From Entomobacter blattae (GTDB lineage Bacteria > Pseudomonadota > Alphaproteobacteria > Acetobacterales > Acetobacteraceae), in NCBI RefSeq assembly GCF_014672835.1, contig NZ_CP060244.1, positions 2,287,001 to 2,351,000 on the forward strand: a stretch of 64,000 nt of DNA. Direction: 5' to 3'. Each line of letters starts with the position of its first letter. Position 1 is the stretch's first letter. Shown here piece after piece: positions 44,433 through 53,060 of the stretch. Position numbers and translations under genes: made by a program. Below the pieces are notes generated by a model that saw nothing but the letters and a program-made list of their open reading frames with translations, ran no database searches and was not told the origin of the DNA.

Positions 44433-44472
44433 CTAAAGCCTTAAACTGAAAGCTAAAGCCTTAAACTGAAAG
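44433..44472. repeat. 20-bp perfect tandem duplication
   Basis: CTAAAGCCTTAAACTGAAAG occurs twice head to tail. The second copy runs into the AAAGGAGG Shine-Dalgarno of the gene at 44479, so the duplication sits in the leader. Confidence 0.9.
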
Positions 44473-44478
44473 GAGGCA

Positions 44479-44673
44479 ATGATGACTTTTTCTTCTACTA
44501 TTTTAACAAATCTGTTTAGTTGCTTCGGTGCTTTCACGACTTTGTTATTTTCTACACCTCATTATAAAATGCCTTCATCTAGTCGCATCACCTCAGAAGC
44601 ATGGGCTGATACAGGGTTAAACATACAAAATGCACTGGATGAATTCGCTAATGAACGAACCAGAAGCAAATAA
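44479..44673 (+). CDS. Small protein upstream of DUF2335 gene
   Basis: A 64-aa protein with a strong AAAGGAGG Shine-Dalgarno. The N-terminal 25 residues are hydrophobic (STILTNLFSCFGAFTTLLFS), followed by a soluble helix (SEAWADTGLNIQNALDEFANER). Overlaps the DUF2335 gene by 23 bp from its preferred start. The plus-strand pair runs against the late genes, like a moron. Not recognised. Confidence 0.6.
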   Translation: MMTFSSTILTNLFSCFGAFTTLLFSTPHYKMPSSSRITSEAWADTGLNIQNALDEFANERTRSK

Positions 44674-45220
44674 TAAAAATAGCATAATATCACAAAATGA
44701 TACTGTTCAAGAAAGTATAAAAAAAGCACTTGATGATGCTTTAAAAAATGTTTCTTTAGAAGAATTAGAAAATTCGAAAAATAACGACTCTGATAGTACA
44801 AAACAGCGTCTTGCATCTTTTATTTCTCAGGAAATTTCGATTTCAAGGGGTCCTATACCCCCACCTGAAATCATGGCCGGTTATGGAAAAATTAATAAGT
44901 CTTTCCCCGACCGTATAATGAAAATGGCTGAGAGAAACAGAGAAGACAGGATTGAACTTTACAAAAAAGATCTAGAGAAGCACTACTTTGCCAATAATCT
45001 TCGCGTAATAGCGTTTACTTTCATTATCCTGGTAGCTATTGCTGCTGTAGTCATTCTTGTTATTTTCAATCATGAAGCAGCAGCGGCAATAATAGGAACA
45101 ATTACTTCTCTTGGGGGAGGTGCGTGGGCTATTCATATGCTTAATAGAGATAATAATGAGCCTCAATTCCTTAAACAGCCCAAAAATACTTCTTCTAAAG
45201 AAGACCCTGAAGAAAAATAA
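44651..45220 (+). CDS. DUF2335 membrane protein
   Basis: A 189-aa protein from the ATG at 44651 (an ATG 21 bp upstream is possible). GPIPPPEIMAGYGKINKSFPDRIMKMAERNREDR near residues 71-105 is the DUF2335 signature, followed by two membrane spans (LRVIAFTFIILVAIAAVVILVIF and AAAIIGTITSLGGGAWAIHML). The N-terminal 60 residues are acidic and helical. The function of the family is unknown; it is common on prophages and plasmids. Confidence 0.8.
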   Translation: MNEPEANNKNSIISQNDTVQESIKKALDDALKNVSLEELENSKNNDSDSTKQRLASFISQEISISRGPIPPPEIMAGYGKINKSFPDRIMKMAERNREDRIELYKKDLEKHYFANNLRVIAFTFIILVAIAAVVILVIFNHEAAAAIIGTITSLGGGAWAIHMLNRDNNEPQFLKQPKNTSSKEDPEEK

Positions 45221-45226
45221 AACCCT

Positions 45227-45391
45227 CTACTCCTTCTTTTCTCTCTCCCTCTCAAATTCCAGCTTTTGTTTCTTGTAGTCGAAATACAGCCTGATAGCCC
45301 CGTGCAGGGTTGCCATAACAACGGGACCGAGGGCAATCAGCATGACGACCCAGGGATGATGGGCTTCAAGCCATGAAAGTTCCAGTTCCAT
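45227..45391 (-). CDS. Small phage membrane protein, lysis-region
   Basis: A 54-aa protein whose ATG immediately follows the TGA of the 135-aa gene. One membrane span (WVVMLIALGPVVMATLHGAI, residues 14-33) then a strongly charged coiled tail (YKKQKLEFEREREKKE). The layout resembles small spanin or holin-like lysis proteins; function inferred only. Confidence 0.6.
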   Translation of the reverse strand: MELELSWLEAHHPWVVMLIALGPVVMATLHGAIRLYFDYKKQKLEFEREREKKE

Positions 45392-45799
45392 TCATTTCAA
45401 CCCTGCTACACAGCGTGAAACCGCAAAGGCGTTAACGCCAATAAAACCAATGCCAAGCGAAAGCCCAGGGTGCAAACCATAGCCATAGATGTAGATATTG
45501 AGTGTAATCCAGCCATACAGCCAGCCTGCCATAAACGCACAGAACCCACGGAATAGTCGGCTGTTCGTGCCAAGCGAGGCCAGCTGCAATATCCCTGTAG
45601 CAAAAATAAGAACTTTCCATACTGTATCGGGCAACACATGGGTAAACCCTAAATCTGGCGGCCACTCAAAATTCGGATTGGGCGTATCGCCAAAAGCAGA
45701 CAGACCATAGAGAATTAAAGTCAGCGCCCCCCAGAACTCGGCATACCAGTGCTCCTTGCGAAACAGGTTTTGTTGGTATGTTTTGAAGTAAGATAACAT
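45392..45799 (-). CDS. Phage polytopic membrane protein
   Basis: A 135-aa protein from the ATG at 45799 (MLSYFKTYQQNLF); longer frames overlap the fibre gene and are spurious. Three to four membrane segments (FWGALTLILYGLSAF, VWKVLIFATGILQLASL, LFRGFCAFMAGWLYGWITLNIYI, LSLGIGFIGVNAFAV). Between tail fibre and lysis genes; possible holin or exclusion protein. Confidence 0.65.
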   Translation of the reverse strand: MLSYFKTYQQNLFRKEHWYAEFWGALTLILYGLSAFGDTPNPNFEWPPDLGFTHVLPDTVWKVLIFATGILQLASLGTNSRLFRGFCAFMAGWLYGWITLNIYIYGYGLHPGLSLGIGFIGVNAFAVSRCVAGLK

Positions 45800-45814
45800 A
45801 CAGGTTTCCCCCAA

Positions 45815-45837
45815 TAAAAAAGCCCTCCGGAGAGGGC
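45815..45837 (-). terminator. Terminator-RBS module 3
   Basis: GCCCTC-TCCG-GAGGGC hairpin followed by TTTTTTATTGGGGG, the last bases acting as Shine-Dalgarno for the gene starting at 45799. Confidence 0.75.
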
Positions 45838-45851
45838 TGGTTAGAGTGCTT

Positions 45852-47609
45852 TTACGGGTGCCCGGCCTCATTGCCGAGGGCATCTGTCCAGAGTGTTCCA
45901 TTGGCCCAGACGGGGATACCTGGCGTGTGATCTGCGCTTAGGGTGGAATAGCAATCAGAGCAGTAACGTTGCGTGCCTGGGCGATTTGCAGAGCCCAGAT
46001 TGCTATAGGGAGCTGGTGTAAAAACCAGATTGTTACCAACGTTAATATCACCCGTTGTATCCAGCTGGGCCGTTTTGACGAGCACCCCAGCACCGGATGA
46101 CGTAGCGAATTTAACCGTGTTCGCACTTTCTGCCTGGATATAGGGGTGGCCCTGGCTATCACCTGAGTCAGGCATAAACGAGAACGAACCGTTAACAATG
46201 GCAGGGCCGAGGGTAACGCTCCCATCATAGTGCTGGATCACACCGCATTGGCCAGACCCGCCACAGAGGGCCAACCCACCGGTATTACCCTGCCCATTCC
46301 AGACAATGTCTCCCTCAGGGCTTGATCCGGTAAACTGGCCCTGAACCCCATCAATCAATAACCCTAAATGCAGGCTCGTATCCTGCCAGGCCACAGTATT
46401 GCCATCCTTTGAGAGATAACTGGCGAGACGAAAATTATGCCCACTATCGCTCCATGCATCGTATTCGAGACCAATACGTTTTTGTATGGCCCCGTTCTGA
46501 GCCAGGCCAACCCCCTCGTTCCCGTGAACGTAAAAGGAATTGGCACGAATAACATTATTTTTGGCCGCCTCGTTGATAACGAGATGATCCGCAATATCGC
46601 CCGCCAGCTGCAAGTCGTAGCTATCGGTTGTCAATACCTCCGGATTCCGGTTTTCAAACAGGGGCGTAATAGTCAGGCCGTGCAGAGACACACTATGAGG
46701 GCGTGTTTCACGCCTGACAAACATATCTAATTCCTCGCCTTCCAACTGGTGAATGGTTGAACTGGCCAGTGATCCCGCCCTGGCCCCATCGTAGGAGAGA
46801 AACAGGTTACGCCCAAAGGTCTTGTTGGGCGCGCCTACGAACACAACGGGCTTTTTGTAGTCAGAATACCAGCTGTCATAGCTGGTTGAGGGCACCTGCC
46901 CTGCAGCCGTTGAGCCAATACCGGGAACGGCCCATCCTGTAACGTAAATATGGGTAGCATCCCACGATTTGATAAACCCGAAATAACTGCGCAGGGTTGG
47001 CAACAGCCCCTGAGCTGTGCCTGTTTCAGGGAGGGACGAGTCAATGGAGTTGGTTTGAATATACATATTGGGGTGGAGTTGGGCCATTTGGGCGGTTGTC
47101 ATAGGGGTTTTGAGGGTGACACCGTCTGCTGTATAGGCGCTCACATCCAGAACCATTCTGGCCGTGGTATTATCGGCAAACTCGTAAAACCCGACCTGGT
47201 CAAAATTAATAGAGTTCACCACAGAGGCCGCCCCGTTGCGGTAATCCACCCCTGATATCGCAGGCCTGCCTCCAGCCTCAGTGATACCGTCTGCGGTCAT
47301 AATCAGGCATAAGCCGCACCCTGCGCCAAACGAGCCATAGGGCTGGGTTGAAATATAGAGGCCTCGCGAGAGTTTGTTGCCTGCACTGTCTTTAAACCCG
47401 CCAATAAATGAAAGGTCGAGGCCTGCCAGCTCATCAGGTGCACCATTGGTCATTTTAATAATGCTTTCCCCCGCCCCGTTCTGAACAGTCATCTCTCCAG
47501 AGACAAAACCGCCAGGGGGAACAAATGGGGCCGGCGACTTTCCATAGGCCGTAGACATAAAAAAAGCAGCCCATGTTGCTGTAATGCTACTCAGAATACC
47601 ATATCTCAT
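45852..47609 (-). CDS. Phage tail fibre/spike-like protein with signal-peptide-like N-terminus
   Basis: A 585-aa protein from the ATG at 47609, which has GAGGA 8 nt upstream and overlaps the previous stop by a few bases; the 622-codon frame is too long. Beta-rich, Gly/Ser/Asn-rich repeats suggest a fibre or beta-helix spike, and it follows other tail-fibre genes. Unusually, residues 1-23 (MRYGILSSITATWAAFFMSTAYG) look like a cleavable Sec signal peptide, not expected for a virion protein assembled in the cytoplasm. Confidence 0.65.
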   Translation of the reverse strand: MRYGILSSITATWAAFFMSTAYGKSPAPFVPPGGFVSGEMTVQNGAGESIIKMTNGAPDELAGLDLSFIGGFKDSAGNKLSRGLYISTQPYGSFGAGCGLCLIMTADGITEAGGRPAISGVDYRNGAASVVNSINFDQVGFYEFADNTTARMVLDVSAYTADGVTLKTPMTTAQMAQLHPNMYIQTNSIDSSLPETGTAQGLLPTLRSYFGFIKSWDATHIYVTGWAVPGIGSTAAGQVPSTSYDSWYSDYKKPVVFVGAPNKTFGRNLFLSYDGARAGSLASSTIHQLEGEELDMFVRRETRPHSVSLHGLTITPLFENRNPEVLTTDSYDLQLAGDIADHLVINEAAKNNVIRANSFYVHGNEGVGLAQNGAIQKRIGLEYDAWSDSGHNFRLASYLSKDGNTVAWQDTSLHLGLLIDGVQGQFTGSSPEGDIVWNGQGNTGGLALCGGSGQCGVIQHYDGSVTLGPAIVNGSFSFMPDSGDSQGHPYIQAESANTVKFATSSGAGVLVKTAQLDTTGDINVGNNLVFTPAPYSNLGSANRPGTQRYCSDCYSTLSADHTPGIPVWANGTLWTDALGNEAGHP

Positions 47610-47610
47610 A

Positions 47611-48540
47611 TCACTGTTCCTCATCCTGTCTGACACTGATTGTTGGAATATTCCCGTTGTTCCACAGGGAAACACCATCTCCCGGGTCAGTAAGGGGTAG
47701 CCCTGCCATAAAATCCTCAAACATTTTCTTGAATAAGGTACTGTCCACAGAATCGCCCTTCTCCCCCTTGAGAGAGGCTACAAACTCGGCCTCGCTCCCC
47801 GTATGGCCAGTATCAAGCCAGCTTTGATAGGCCGATTTACCAGGCTCTCCTCGTGGGCCGCCAAGCGGAATGATGAACTTCCATATATTTTGACGGCTGC
47901 CCGCAACAGGCTGGTATTGCCACAGCCCGTTCGTGGTCTCGTTAATCACCATGTCGTAGATCAGGGGCGCAAACCCACTGGGCGGCACGTAGGAAGCATC
48001 GGGGTCTTTGTCTACTATCCAGATCTGCGTTCCCCGTATCCCACGCCCCAATGATACAGGCGGGCAGTTGGGCCCACTGATCAAACCCTGATCCATCACC
48101 AGGCTTTGCAGCACGACCTCACGCACCTCGCCTGTTTCCAGAGTAAGCCGGAAACGGATACCAGAGCGCATATTCAGCGTGCCGCCGGAAATGGTGACGT
48201 AAAATGCGCCCCTGTTATCAGGATCAGCCACAAACTCCGAGAGCACCAACTTAGGATCGCCAGCCTCGGCACCAATCGCTACAATCTCATCGTCTTTGGC
48301 CAGCTGGTTATGAAAGTCGATCCAATAGCGCCTGCTCTCTCCCGGCCCCTTACAATTCAGCAGCATCACCTGATGACACAACGGCCCAGAAGGTACAACA
48401 AACCAGTCCCCAGGCGCTACATCCACAGGCGGTTTGGGCATAGGAGGACGCAGAGGAGGACAGATAACAGCGTTTGCCTGCTCTTCATAATAATCAATGG
48501 GCTGTTTATTTTGCCTCAACGGCGCGAGCGGATTTGCCAT
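47611..48540 (-). CDS. Phage tail fibre protein with collagen-like segment
   Basis: A 309-aa protein. An N-terminal proline-rich region (CPPLRPPMPKPPVDV) and beta-rich middle lead to GPRGEPGKSAYQSWLDTGHTG near residue 228 and SLKGEKGDS near 259, the collagen-like and G-x-x-G motifs common in phage tail-fibre tips. The start follows terminator-RBS module 4. Confidence 0.75.
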   Translation of the reverse strand: MANPLAPLRQNKQPIDYYEEQANAVICPPLRPPMPKPPVDVAPGDWFVVPSGPLCHQVMLLNCKGPGESRRYWIDFHNQLAKDDEIVAIGAEAGDPKLVLSEFVADPDNRGAFYVTISGGTLNMRSGIRFRLTLETGEVREVVLQSLVMDQGLISGPNCPPVSLGRGIRGTQIWIVDKDPDASYVPPSGFAPLIYDMVINETTNGLWQYQPVAGSRQNIWKFIIPLGGPRGEPGKSAYQSWLDTGHTGSEAEFVASLKGEKGDSVDSTLFKKMFEDFMAGLPLTDPGDGVSLWNNGNIPTISVRQDEEQ

Positions 48541-48553
48541 TCATTCCCCCAAT

Positions 48554-48576
48554 AAAAAAGCCCCCTAGGTGGGGGC
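48554..48576 (-). terminator. Terminator-RBS module 4
   Basis: GCCCCC-ACCTA-GGGGGC hairpin followed by TTTTTTATTGGGGG and the start of the fibre gene at 48540. Confidence 0.75.
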
Positions 48577-48603
48577 ACATTCACATCAATCATCAATACT
48601 CTG

Positions 48604-49992
48604 TCAGCTCAGGCTAATACTGAAATCTGGGTTAATTGATTTGAACCCGTAGACTGCGTCGCCCGTAGTTCCCTCTCCAACCCAGCCAACGATCTTCAGG
48701 CTCCAGTCGTAATAGGCGGATTTGGTGCCGTTGAAACTGCGCGTATTATTGCCCAGTAGCCTATATTGAGGAAGGAGATCGTAAACCGTGTTAGGCGTAA
48801 CGTTTCCCTCGGTGCTGATCGTAATCGCCCCGGAGCCTGCATTGAAAAACCGTCCCTGCCCCGTGGCTCCAAACAGGCACATGGAAAACTGCGCGGTCGT
48901 GGCAGAATTCCCCCAGCCACCCAGCATATACGGGTAGGAATGCAGCGCGTTGAACCGGCACCCCGTAAACTGATAGGAAATGTTGGGCGCAAAAACCGTG
49001 CCGTTGGTCGCCTGATCGGCTGAATAGGCGTTCATAGGGTTGAAATTGCAGCCGTTGATCGAGATGTGGCCGCCGGATGCGCCGCCAATAAAGGCCGTAA
49101 TCAGCGAGCCCTTGCTATCAATAAAGGAAGGAATCACGATATTTACCCGAAAATTATGGGCCTCACTATCCTCAGCAATAACATAGTGACTAGAGGGTGA
49201 TTTGGCGTTTTCAAAATCAATTTTCGCCTGATCGAGATAGGCAGACCCCCATAAATTGATAATGATGGAACGCCGGCCAATATCCCATCCGTGGGCATTC
49301 CCCTCTGAGAAATTGGGCGTGTTATCCATAGTCAGGTAATAGCTCTCTGAGGCATGGAGAAATATTGTGGCAGACCCCCCATCTGGGATCTGGCTGAGGG
49401 CTTTGCCCACCGAGAAATACGGTTTTTCCTGTGTGCCATCCCCCGTATCGTCGTTGCCAAGGCTGGTCGAGACAAACAACGCAGAACGCGCGCCCGCCAC
49501 TTTGACCATCAGCAGGCCGTTACTATCAAAAAACGCAATATTATCAGAGTTTGGAGAGAGGCCAACAACAACCCGCAGCCAGTTATTGCCAGGTAATTCA
49601 GAACTTACCCAGTTCTCCCCAGCCTCAGGGTTGTTCGTATTGCCCTCCACCATGTTACAGTAAAACGCATAAGGAGCCGCATTCCCGTGCAGGATTGCCC
49701 CCAGGGGATAGCCCCCTATCTGGGCAGCAAACCCCGCATCAAACGCCGCCATTCCCCCCGCATCCTGCCACTGTGCGTGTTTGGAAACATCCCGCAATAT
49801 CCCGTTCATATCCGGCCCCTGAGGGGGTTCGCCGCCATTCTCCACTGGTGTCATCGTTTTGCGCGGGAACCCTGCTGCATAGCTCGCCTGCGAAGTCTCA
49901 TCTCCTACAGGCTGATCTGGCAAATCCCGTATCGTCGCAGGGTCTGCCATACCCCCAAAAGCAATACCCGTTCTCCTCGGTCTCGAAACCAT
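48604..49992 (-). CDS. Phage tail fibre/tailspike protein
   Basis: A 462-aa protein from the ATG at 49992. The N-terminal part (GFPRKTMTPVENGGEPPQGPDMNGILRDVSKHAQW near residues 46-80) is a well-known phage tail-protein motif. The C-terminal part (about 180-460) is repetitive and Gly/Asn/Ser-rich, as in beta-helical receptor-binding domains. Likely the host-recognition protein. Confidence 0.78.
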   Translation of the reverse strand: MVSRPRRTGIAFGGMADPATIRDLPDQPVGDETSQASYAAGFPRKTMTPVENGGEPPQGPDMNGILRDVSKHAQWQDAGGMAAFDAGFAAQIGGYPLGAILHGNAAPYAFYCNMVEGNTNNPEAGENWVSSELPGNNWLRVVVGLSPNSDNIAFFDSNGLLMVKVAGARSALFVSTSLGNDDTGDGTQEKPYFSVGKALSQIPDGGSATIFLHASESYYLTMDNTPNFSEGNAHGWDIGRRSIIINLWGSAYLDQAKIDFENAKSPSSHYVIAEDSEAHNFRVNIVIPSFIDSKGSLITAFIGGASGGHISINGCNFNPMNAYSADQATNGTVFAPNISYQFTGCRFNALHSYPYMLGGWGNSATTAQFSMCLFGATGQGRFFNAGSGAITISTEGNVTPNTVYDLLPQYRLLGNNTRSFNGTKSAYYDWSLKIVGWVGEGTTGDAVYGFKSINPDFSISLS

Positions 49993-50004
49993 TCTCCACT
50001 CCAA

Positions 50005-50028
50005 TAAAAAAGCCCCCTAGGTGGGGGC
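50005..50028 (-). terminator. Terminator-RBS module 5
   Basis: GCCCCC-ACCTA-GGGGGC hairpin followed by TTTTTTATTGGAGTGGAG, which serves the gene starting at 49992. It also ends the antirepressor transcript. Confidence 0.75.
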
Positions 50029-50035
50029 TGGTTAG

Positions 50036-50911
50036 TTAAGCTATTTTCTTCTTTGGTTTAGGCAGTTCCAGATTATATTGCCGCCTGAGCATCGTCATGT
50101 GATCTACAATCATCAATCTTCCCTCATATTTCATCCAGTTATTCAACAGGGTTTGGTGAAACAACCACCGGCCCGTTTCCCTGCTACGTTGAAGGAAAAA
50201 TGTTGTGCCAGATTCAAGAGCAAAGTTCAGGCATCTCTTAGAGGCTATAGCAACTAACCTTCCCCGTTTAAAAGATGGAACCCCTTCATTTTCAAGTTTT
50301 CTCTTCATAGGGAGATACTGCTCAAATATCTGCCCTTCGTTCATCCCGTTAATTTCCTTCAGGGTCTCCGATATTCTTGCCGTTAAAGAGCTGTTTACAA
50401 TAACCATGCTGTTTTGTGTCTGTTCAACAGCGTTAATTTTCTCATTCAACAAGGTAAACGCCGCCAGAACGTTCGCTTGTTGATTTTCCAATTTCTTGAG
50501 GTGAGAAACCGTTATATCCTTCGAAGGAACAGAAACGCTTCTGCCCTGCACCTTCCCGAAAAAGTGGTTGAATAGGACACGAGCGCATTCAGTCTGGTAT
50601 TCAATGATCCGAGCGCGTGTCGTTTCGTTCTTAATCCTGTCAGGGTGGATGGTCGCAAGCCAAAAGTTAAGCATGTCGAGGGAGATCAAAACAGTGTCTT
50701 GGTCACCACTGATTGAGGGTATCTCCTTTAAGGAGATGCCCCCTGAAAGAACAGGATGTTTAGTAACTTTTTTATGCTGCGCGCCCCAGTCCAAACCGAT
50801 AGCCTCAACAATGGGCTTTAGTGCGACCAAAGTTTCCTGTGGAGATTTCCCTTCAATAGCAACAAGATCTGCCCCATGGAAATTTATTGTGGTAATAATA
50901 ACGTTAGCCAT
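50036..50911 (-). CDS. ant: Phage antirepressor (P22 AR N-type)
   Basis: About 290 aa; the ATG at 50911 gives MANVIITTINF (a second ATG 6 bp upstream is possible). The N-terminal P22_AR_N domain (VALKPIVEAIGLDWGAQHKKVTKHPVL near residues 27-53; ISLDMLNFWLATIHPDRI near 75-92; ARIIEYQTECARVLFNHFF near 101-119) is clear, followed by a coiled region and a basic C-terminal domain. In P22, Ant inactivates repressors to induce the phage. It is divergent from a ribbon-helix-helix gene with paired palindromes between them. Confidence 0.85.
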   Translation of the reverse strand: MANVIITTINFHGADLVAIEGKSPQETLVALKPIVEAIGLDWGAQHKKVTKHPVLSGGISLKEIPSISGDQDTVLISLDMLNFWLATIHPDRIKNETTRARIIEYQTECARVLFNHFFGKVQGRSVSVPSKDITVSHLKKLENQQANVLAAFTLLNEKINAVEQTQNSMVIVNSSLTARISETLKEINGMNEGQIFEQYLPMKRKLENEGVPSFKRGRLVAIASKRCLNFALESGTTFFLQRSRETGRWLFHQTLLNNWMKYEGRLMIVDHMTMLRRQYNLELPKPKKKIA

Positions 50912-50981
50912 GTTCATACTCCTATTATGAGTGTGGTTAGGCTAAGTGAAGAGCTACAACCTTCTTCATTTAGCCGCTTGT

Positions 50982-50995
50982 ATTGCACGTGCAAT
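50982..50995. promoter_or_regulatory. Operator palindrome O1 (ant/arc gap)
   Basis: ATTGCACGTGCAAT, a perfect 14-bp palindrome. Centre-to-centre 42 bp (four helical turns) from the second site, fitting cooperative binding by the RHH protein. Confidence 0.7.
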
Positions 50996-51023
50996 TGAAA
51001 TACTATGCCAATATAAAAAGAGG

Positions 51024-51037
51024 ATTGCAAGTGCAAT
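51024..51037. promoter_or_regulatory. Operator palindrome O2 (ant/arc gap)
   Basis: ATTGCAAGTGCAAT, the same arms with one central mismatch, 8 bp before the RHH gene ATG. Confidence 0.7.
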
Positions 51038-51045
51038 GAACATAC

Positions 51046-51207
51046 ATGGCTAAAAAACCCTTTACTACACGACTTGACGAAGAAGTTCTAAGGGCTGCTA
51101 CAAAAATAGCAGAGAAAGAAAGACGCTCTATTACATCCGTAATTGAGATCGCAGTACTCGAATATGTTAAAAAAATAGAGGAAAAAAAAGAAAAGCCTTC
51201 CTCTTAG
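51046..51207 (+). CDS. Arc/Mnt-type ribbon-helix-helix repressor
   Basis: A 53-aa protein. FTTRLDEEVLRAATKIAEKERRSITSVIEIAVLEYVKK is a complete RHH domain (beta strand near residues 5-10, two helices), ending in a Lys/Glu tail. As in the P22 immI region, it probably represses the divergent antirepressor and its own operon through the palindromes at 50982 and 51024. Confidence 0.82.
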   Translation: MAKKPFTTRLDEEVLRAATKIAEKERRSITSVIEIAVLEYVKKIEEKKEKPSS

Positions 51208-51328
51208 CTGCTTTTAAGTGTGCGCTTCAAGCCACACCCAAACACAACTGCTTGAGCAATAACATTTCCCTATTCCGAATCTCTATCCGTAACCATATCG
51301 TTTAACAAAATAATAATGGGAGCGTGGG

Positions 51329-53002
51329 ATGGGAAGGCTGGTTAATATTTTAATTTGTGGTCTATTTCTTGTTTATCCACACATTGCTTTTTCATCAGTT
51401 TTAGAAAAATCCGGCAACTGGGAAACAAACCTTAACAGCGAACAAAATGTTTTTTATATACAAAATCATGATCATAACGCCCTCTTAACCTTTTACATTG
51501 ATGATCATTCAACGCCTTTACTTACGGCTATTTTAACAAATTCCATTTACAATACTGAAAATGTAGTAACATTGGAATTGGAGGCTGGTGACTTCAGAAC
51601 TATCCTTAGTAAGGATATGGACGCTACCAATAGCCTGACATCTTTTTATAAAGCAGATATTCCCATTGATAAACTTAAAGACTTTATCCATGGAATAACT
51701 GCTATGAAAACCGCTACCCTTACTATTGGTGAGCAGGCTGTCCCTATATCCCTTTCAGGAACAACCCCAGTCGTTAATGCAATACTGAAATATTTAACTG
51801 ATCATAATGTAACCAGTTTTCCGGCTCCATTTACAGTTCAACCAAAAATTGAAATTAAACAAAACAGGAATATTGACGAGGATAAACCTCAGTATAGCGA
51901 AACAAAAATTATTGATCAAAATAAACTTGAGTTAGAGAAAAGGTCACATAAAGGAAATTTGAATTATATTGTTATATTTATTGTTTTTATAACGGTTATT
52001 CTGTTTGTTTCTATTTTATTTAAAATTTATTCAAAAATAAAAAAAGCTATACAAAACAATAAAGACAAAGAATCAAAGAATAGAAGCGTCCCCTCATCTT
52101 ATGTAACGCCTATAGAAAACACTAATACAATTAACGATAATAACACTTCTACATTCATAGAGCTTAAGAACAAATATCAACAAGAAAAAACACCTTCATA
52201 TCCGAAAACGATTTATGAAGAAAAGAACAAAAATTCTTCATCTCAAAGCTACTTAACCAACATAATAAAAAATAACTTTTTTTCGGAAAAAACTAGCACT
52301 AAAAATAAAGATGAAGAAATTAGTGATTATCTTAAACAGGTAAAGAAAACCGTAGAAATTAACAAAAATAAGGCTATTGAATTAGCACGAAAAAAACTTC
52401 ATGAACACCTTCCAACTCTACAAAGAAAATATTCAACACTAGTTAAATATGACGATTATGGAATACCGGATTTATCAAAATGGGAAACACACGTTAACTA
52501 TTTTATTAACAAAATAATTCTTCCATATCTATTAGATGAAAGAGTTGGACATTATTTTAAGCCTGCTGAGTATGTTGTTCGAAAGGAAATTAAAGCAGTT
52601 ATCAAAGCCTCCAGAGAAGAAAATGAAGGCACAATAACCAAGCAAGGATTACGTTTTTCTCCAACTATGAAACCCACAACTTATGAAAAATATTGTAATC
52701 AACTTCTGGAAGAATCCGGGTGGAAAACAGAACTCACCCCACTTAGTAATGATCAGGGAGCAGATATTATTGCTACGAAAAACAGCGAGACGCTTATTGT
52801 TCAATGTAAACTTTATTCAAAACCTATTGGAAACAAGGCCGTTCAAGAGGCTATTTCTGCAAAAAAATTTTATAATGCTCAATATGGTGCTGTGGTTTCG
52901 AATCAAGAATATACATCTTCTGCAAGACAATTAGCAAAATCTGACAATATTCTCCTCCTCCACCACGACCAGCTGAAGGACTTTGAGGCGGTAGAAGCTT
53001 AA
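51329..53002 (+). CDS. Membrane-anchored Mrr-type restriction endonuclease
   Basis: A 557-aa protein of unusual layout. A signal sequence (1-22), an exported ~185-residue domain with a pattern like IalB-type secreted domains (TLTIGEQAVPISLSGTTPVV near 130-149), one membrane span at 211-231, a long charged, Asn/Lys/Ser-rich cytoplasmic linker and helical region, then a C-terminal Mrr/PDDEXK nuclease domain with Asp479 and Gln492-x-Lys494. The topology puts the nuclease in the cytoplasm. The gene is far richer in A/T than its phage neighbours, a sign of transfer. Cotranscribed with the RHH gene upstream and a small gene downstream. Defence or exclusion role is inferred. Confidence 0.82.
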   Translation: MGRLVNILICGLFLVYPHIAFSSVLEKSGNWETNLNSEQNVFYIQNHDHNALLTFYIDDHSTPLLTAILTNSIYNTENVVTLELEAGDFRTILSKDMDATNSLTSFYKADIPIDKLKDFIHGITAMKTATLTIGEQAVPISLSGTTPVVNAILKYLTDHNVTSFPAPFTVQPKIEIKQNRNIDEDKPQYSETKIIDQNKLELEKRSHKGNLNYIVIFIVFITVILFVSILFKIYSKIKKAIQNNKDKESKNRSVPSSYVTPIENTNTINDNNTSTFIELKNKYQQEKTPSYPKTIYEEKNKNSSSQSYLTNIIKNNFFSEKTSTKNKDEEISDYLKQVKKTVEINKNKAIELARKKLHEHLPTLQRKYSTLVKYDDYGIPDLSKWETHVNYFINKIILPYLLDERVGHYFKPAEYVVRKEIKAVIKASREENEGTITKQGLRFSPTMKPTTYEKYCNQLLEESGWKTELTPLSNDQGADIIATKNSETLIVQCKLYSKPIGNKAVQEAISAKKFYNAQYGAVVSNQEYTSSARQLAKSDNILLLHHDQLKDFEAVEA

Positions 53003-53060
53003 GTTATTGCTGGACTCCAAAGCGTTATGTCATGCTCACCCGTAACAAGGAAGGTGTGGA

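Noticed and set aside
45800-45901. Longer start for the 135-aa membrane protein
   Set aside because: The extension runs through a terminator-RBS module and the 3' end of the fibre gene; the ATG at 45799 has its own Shine-Dalgarno.
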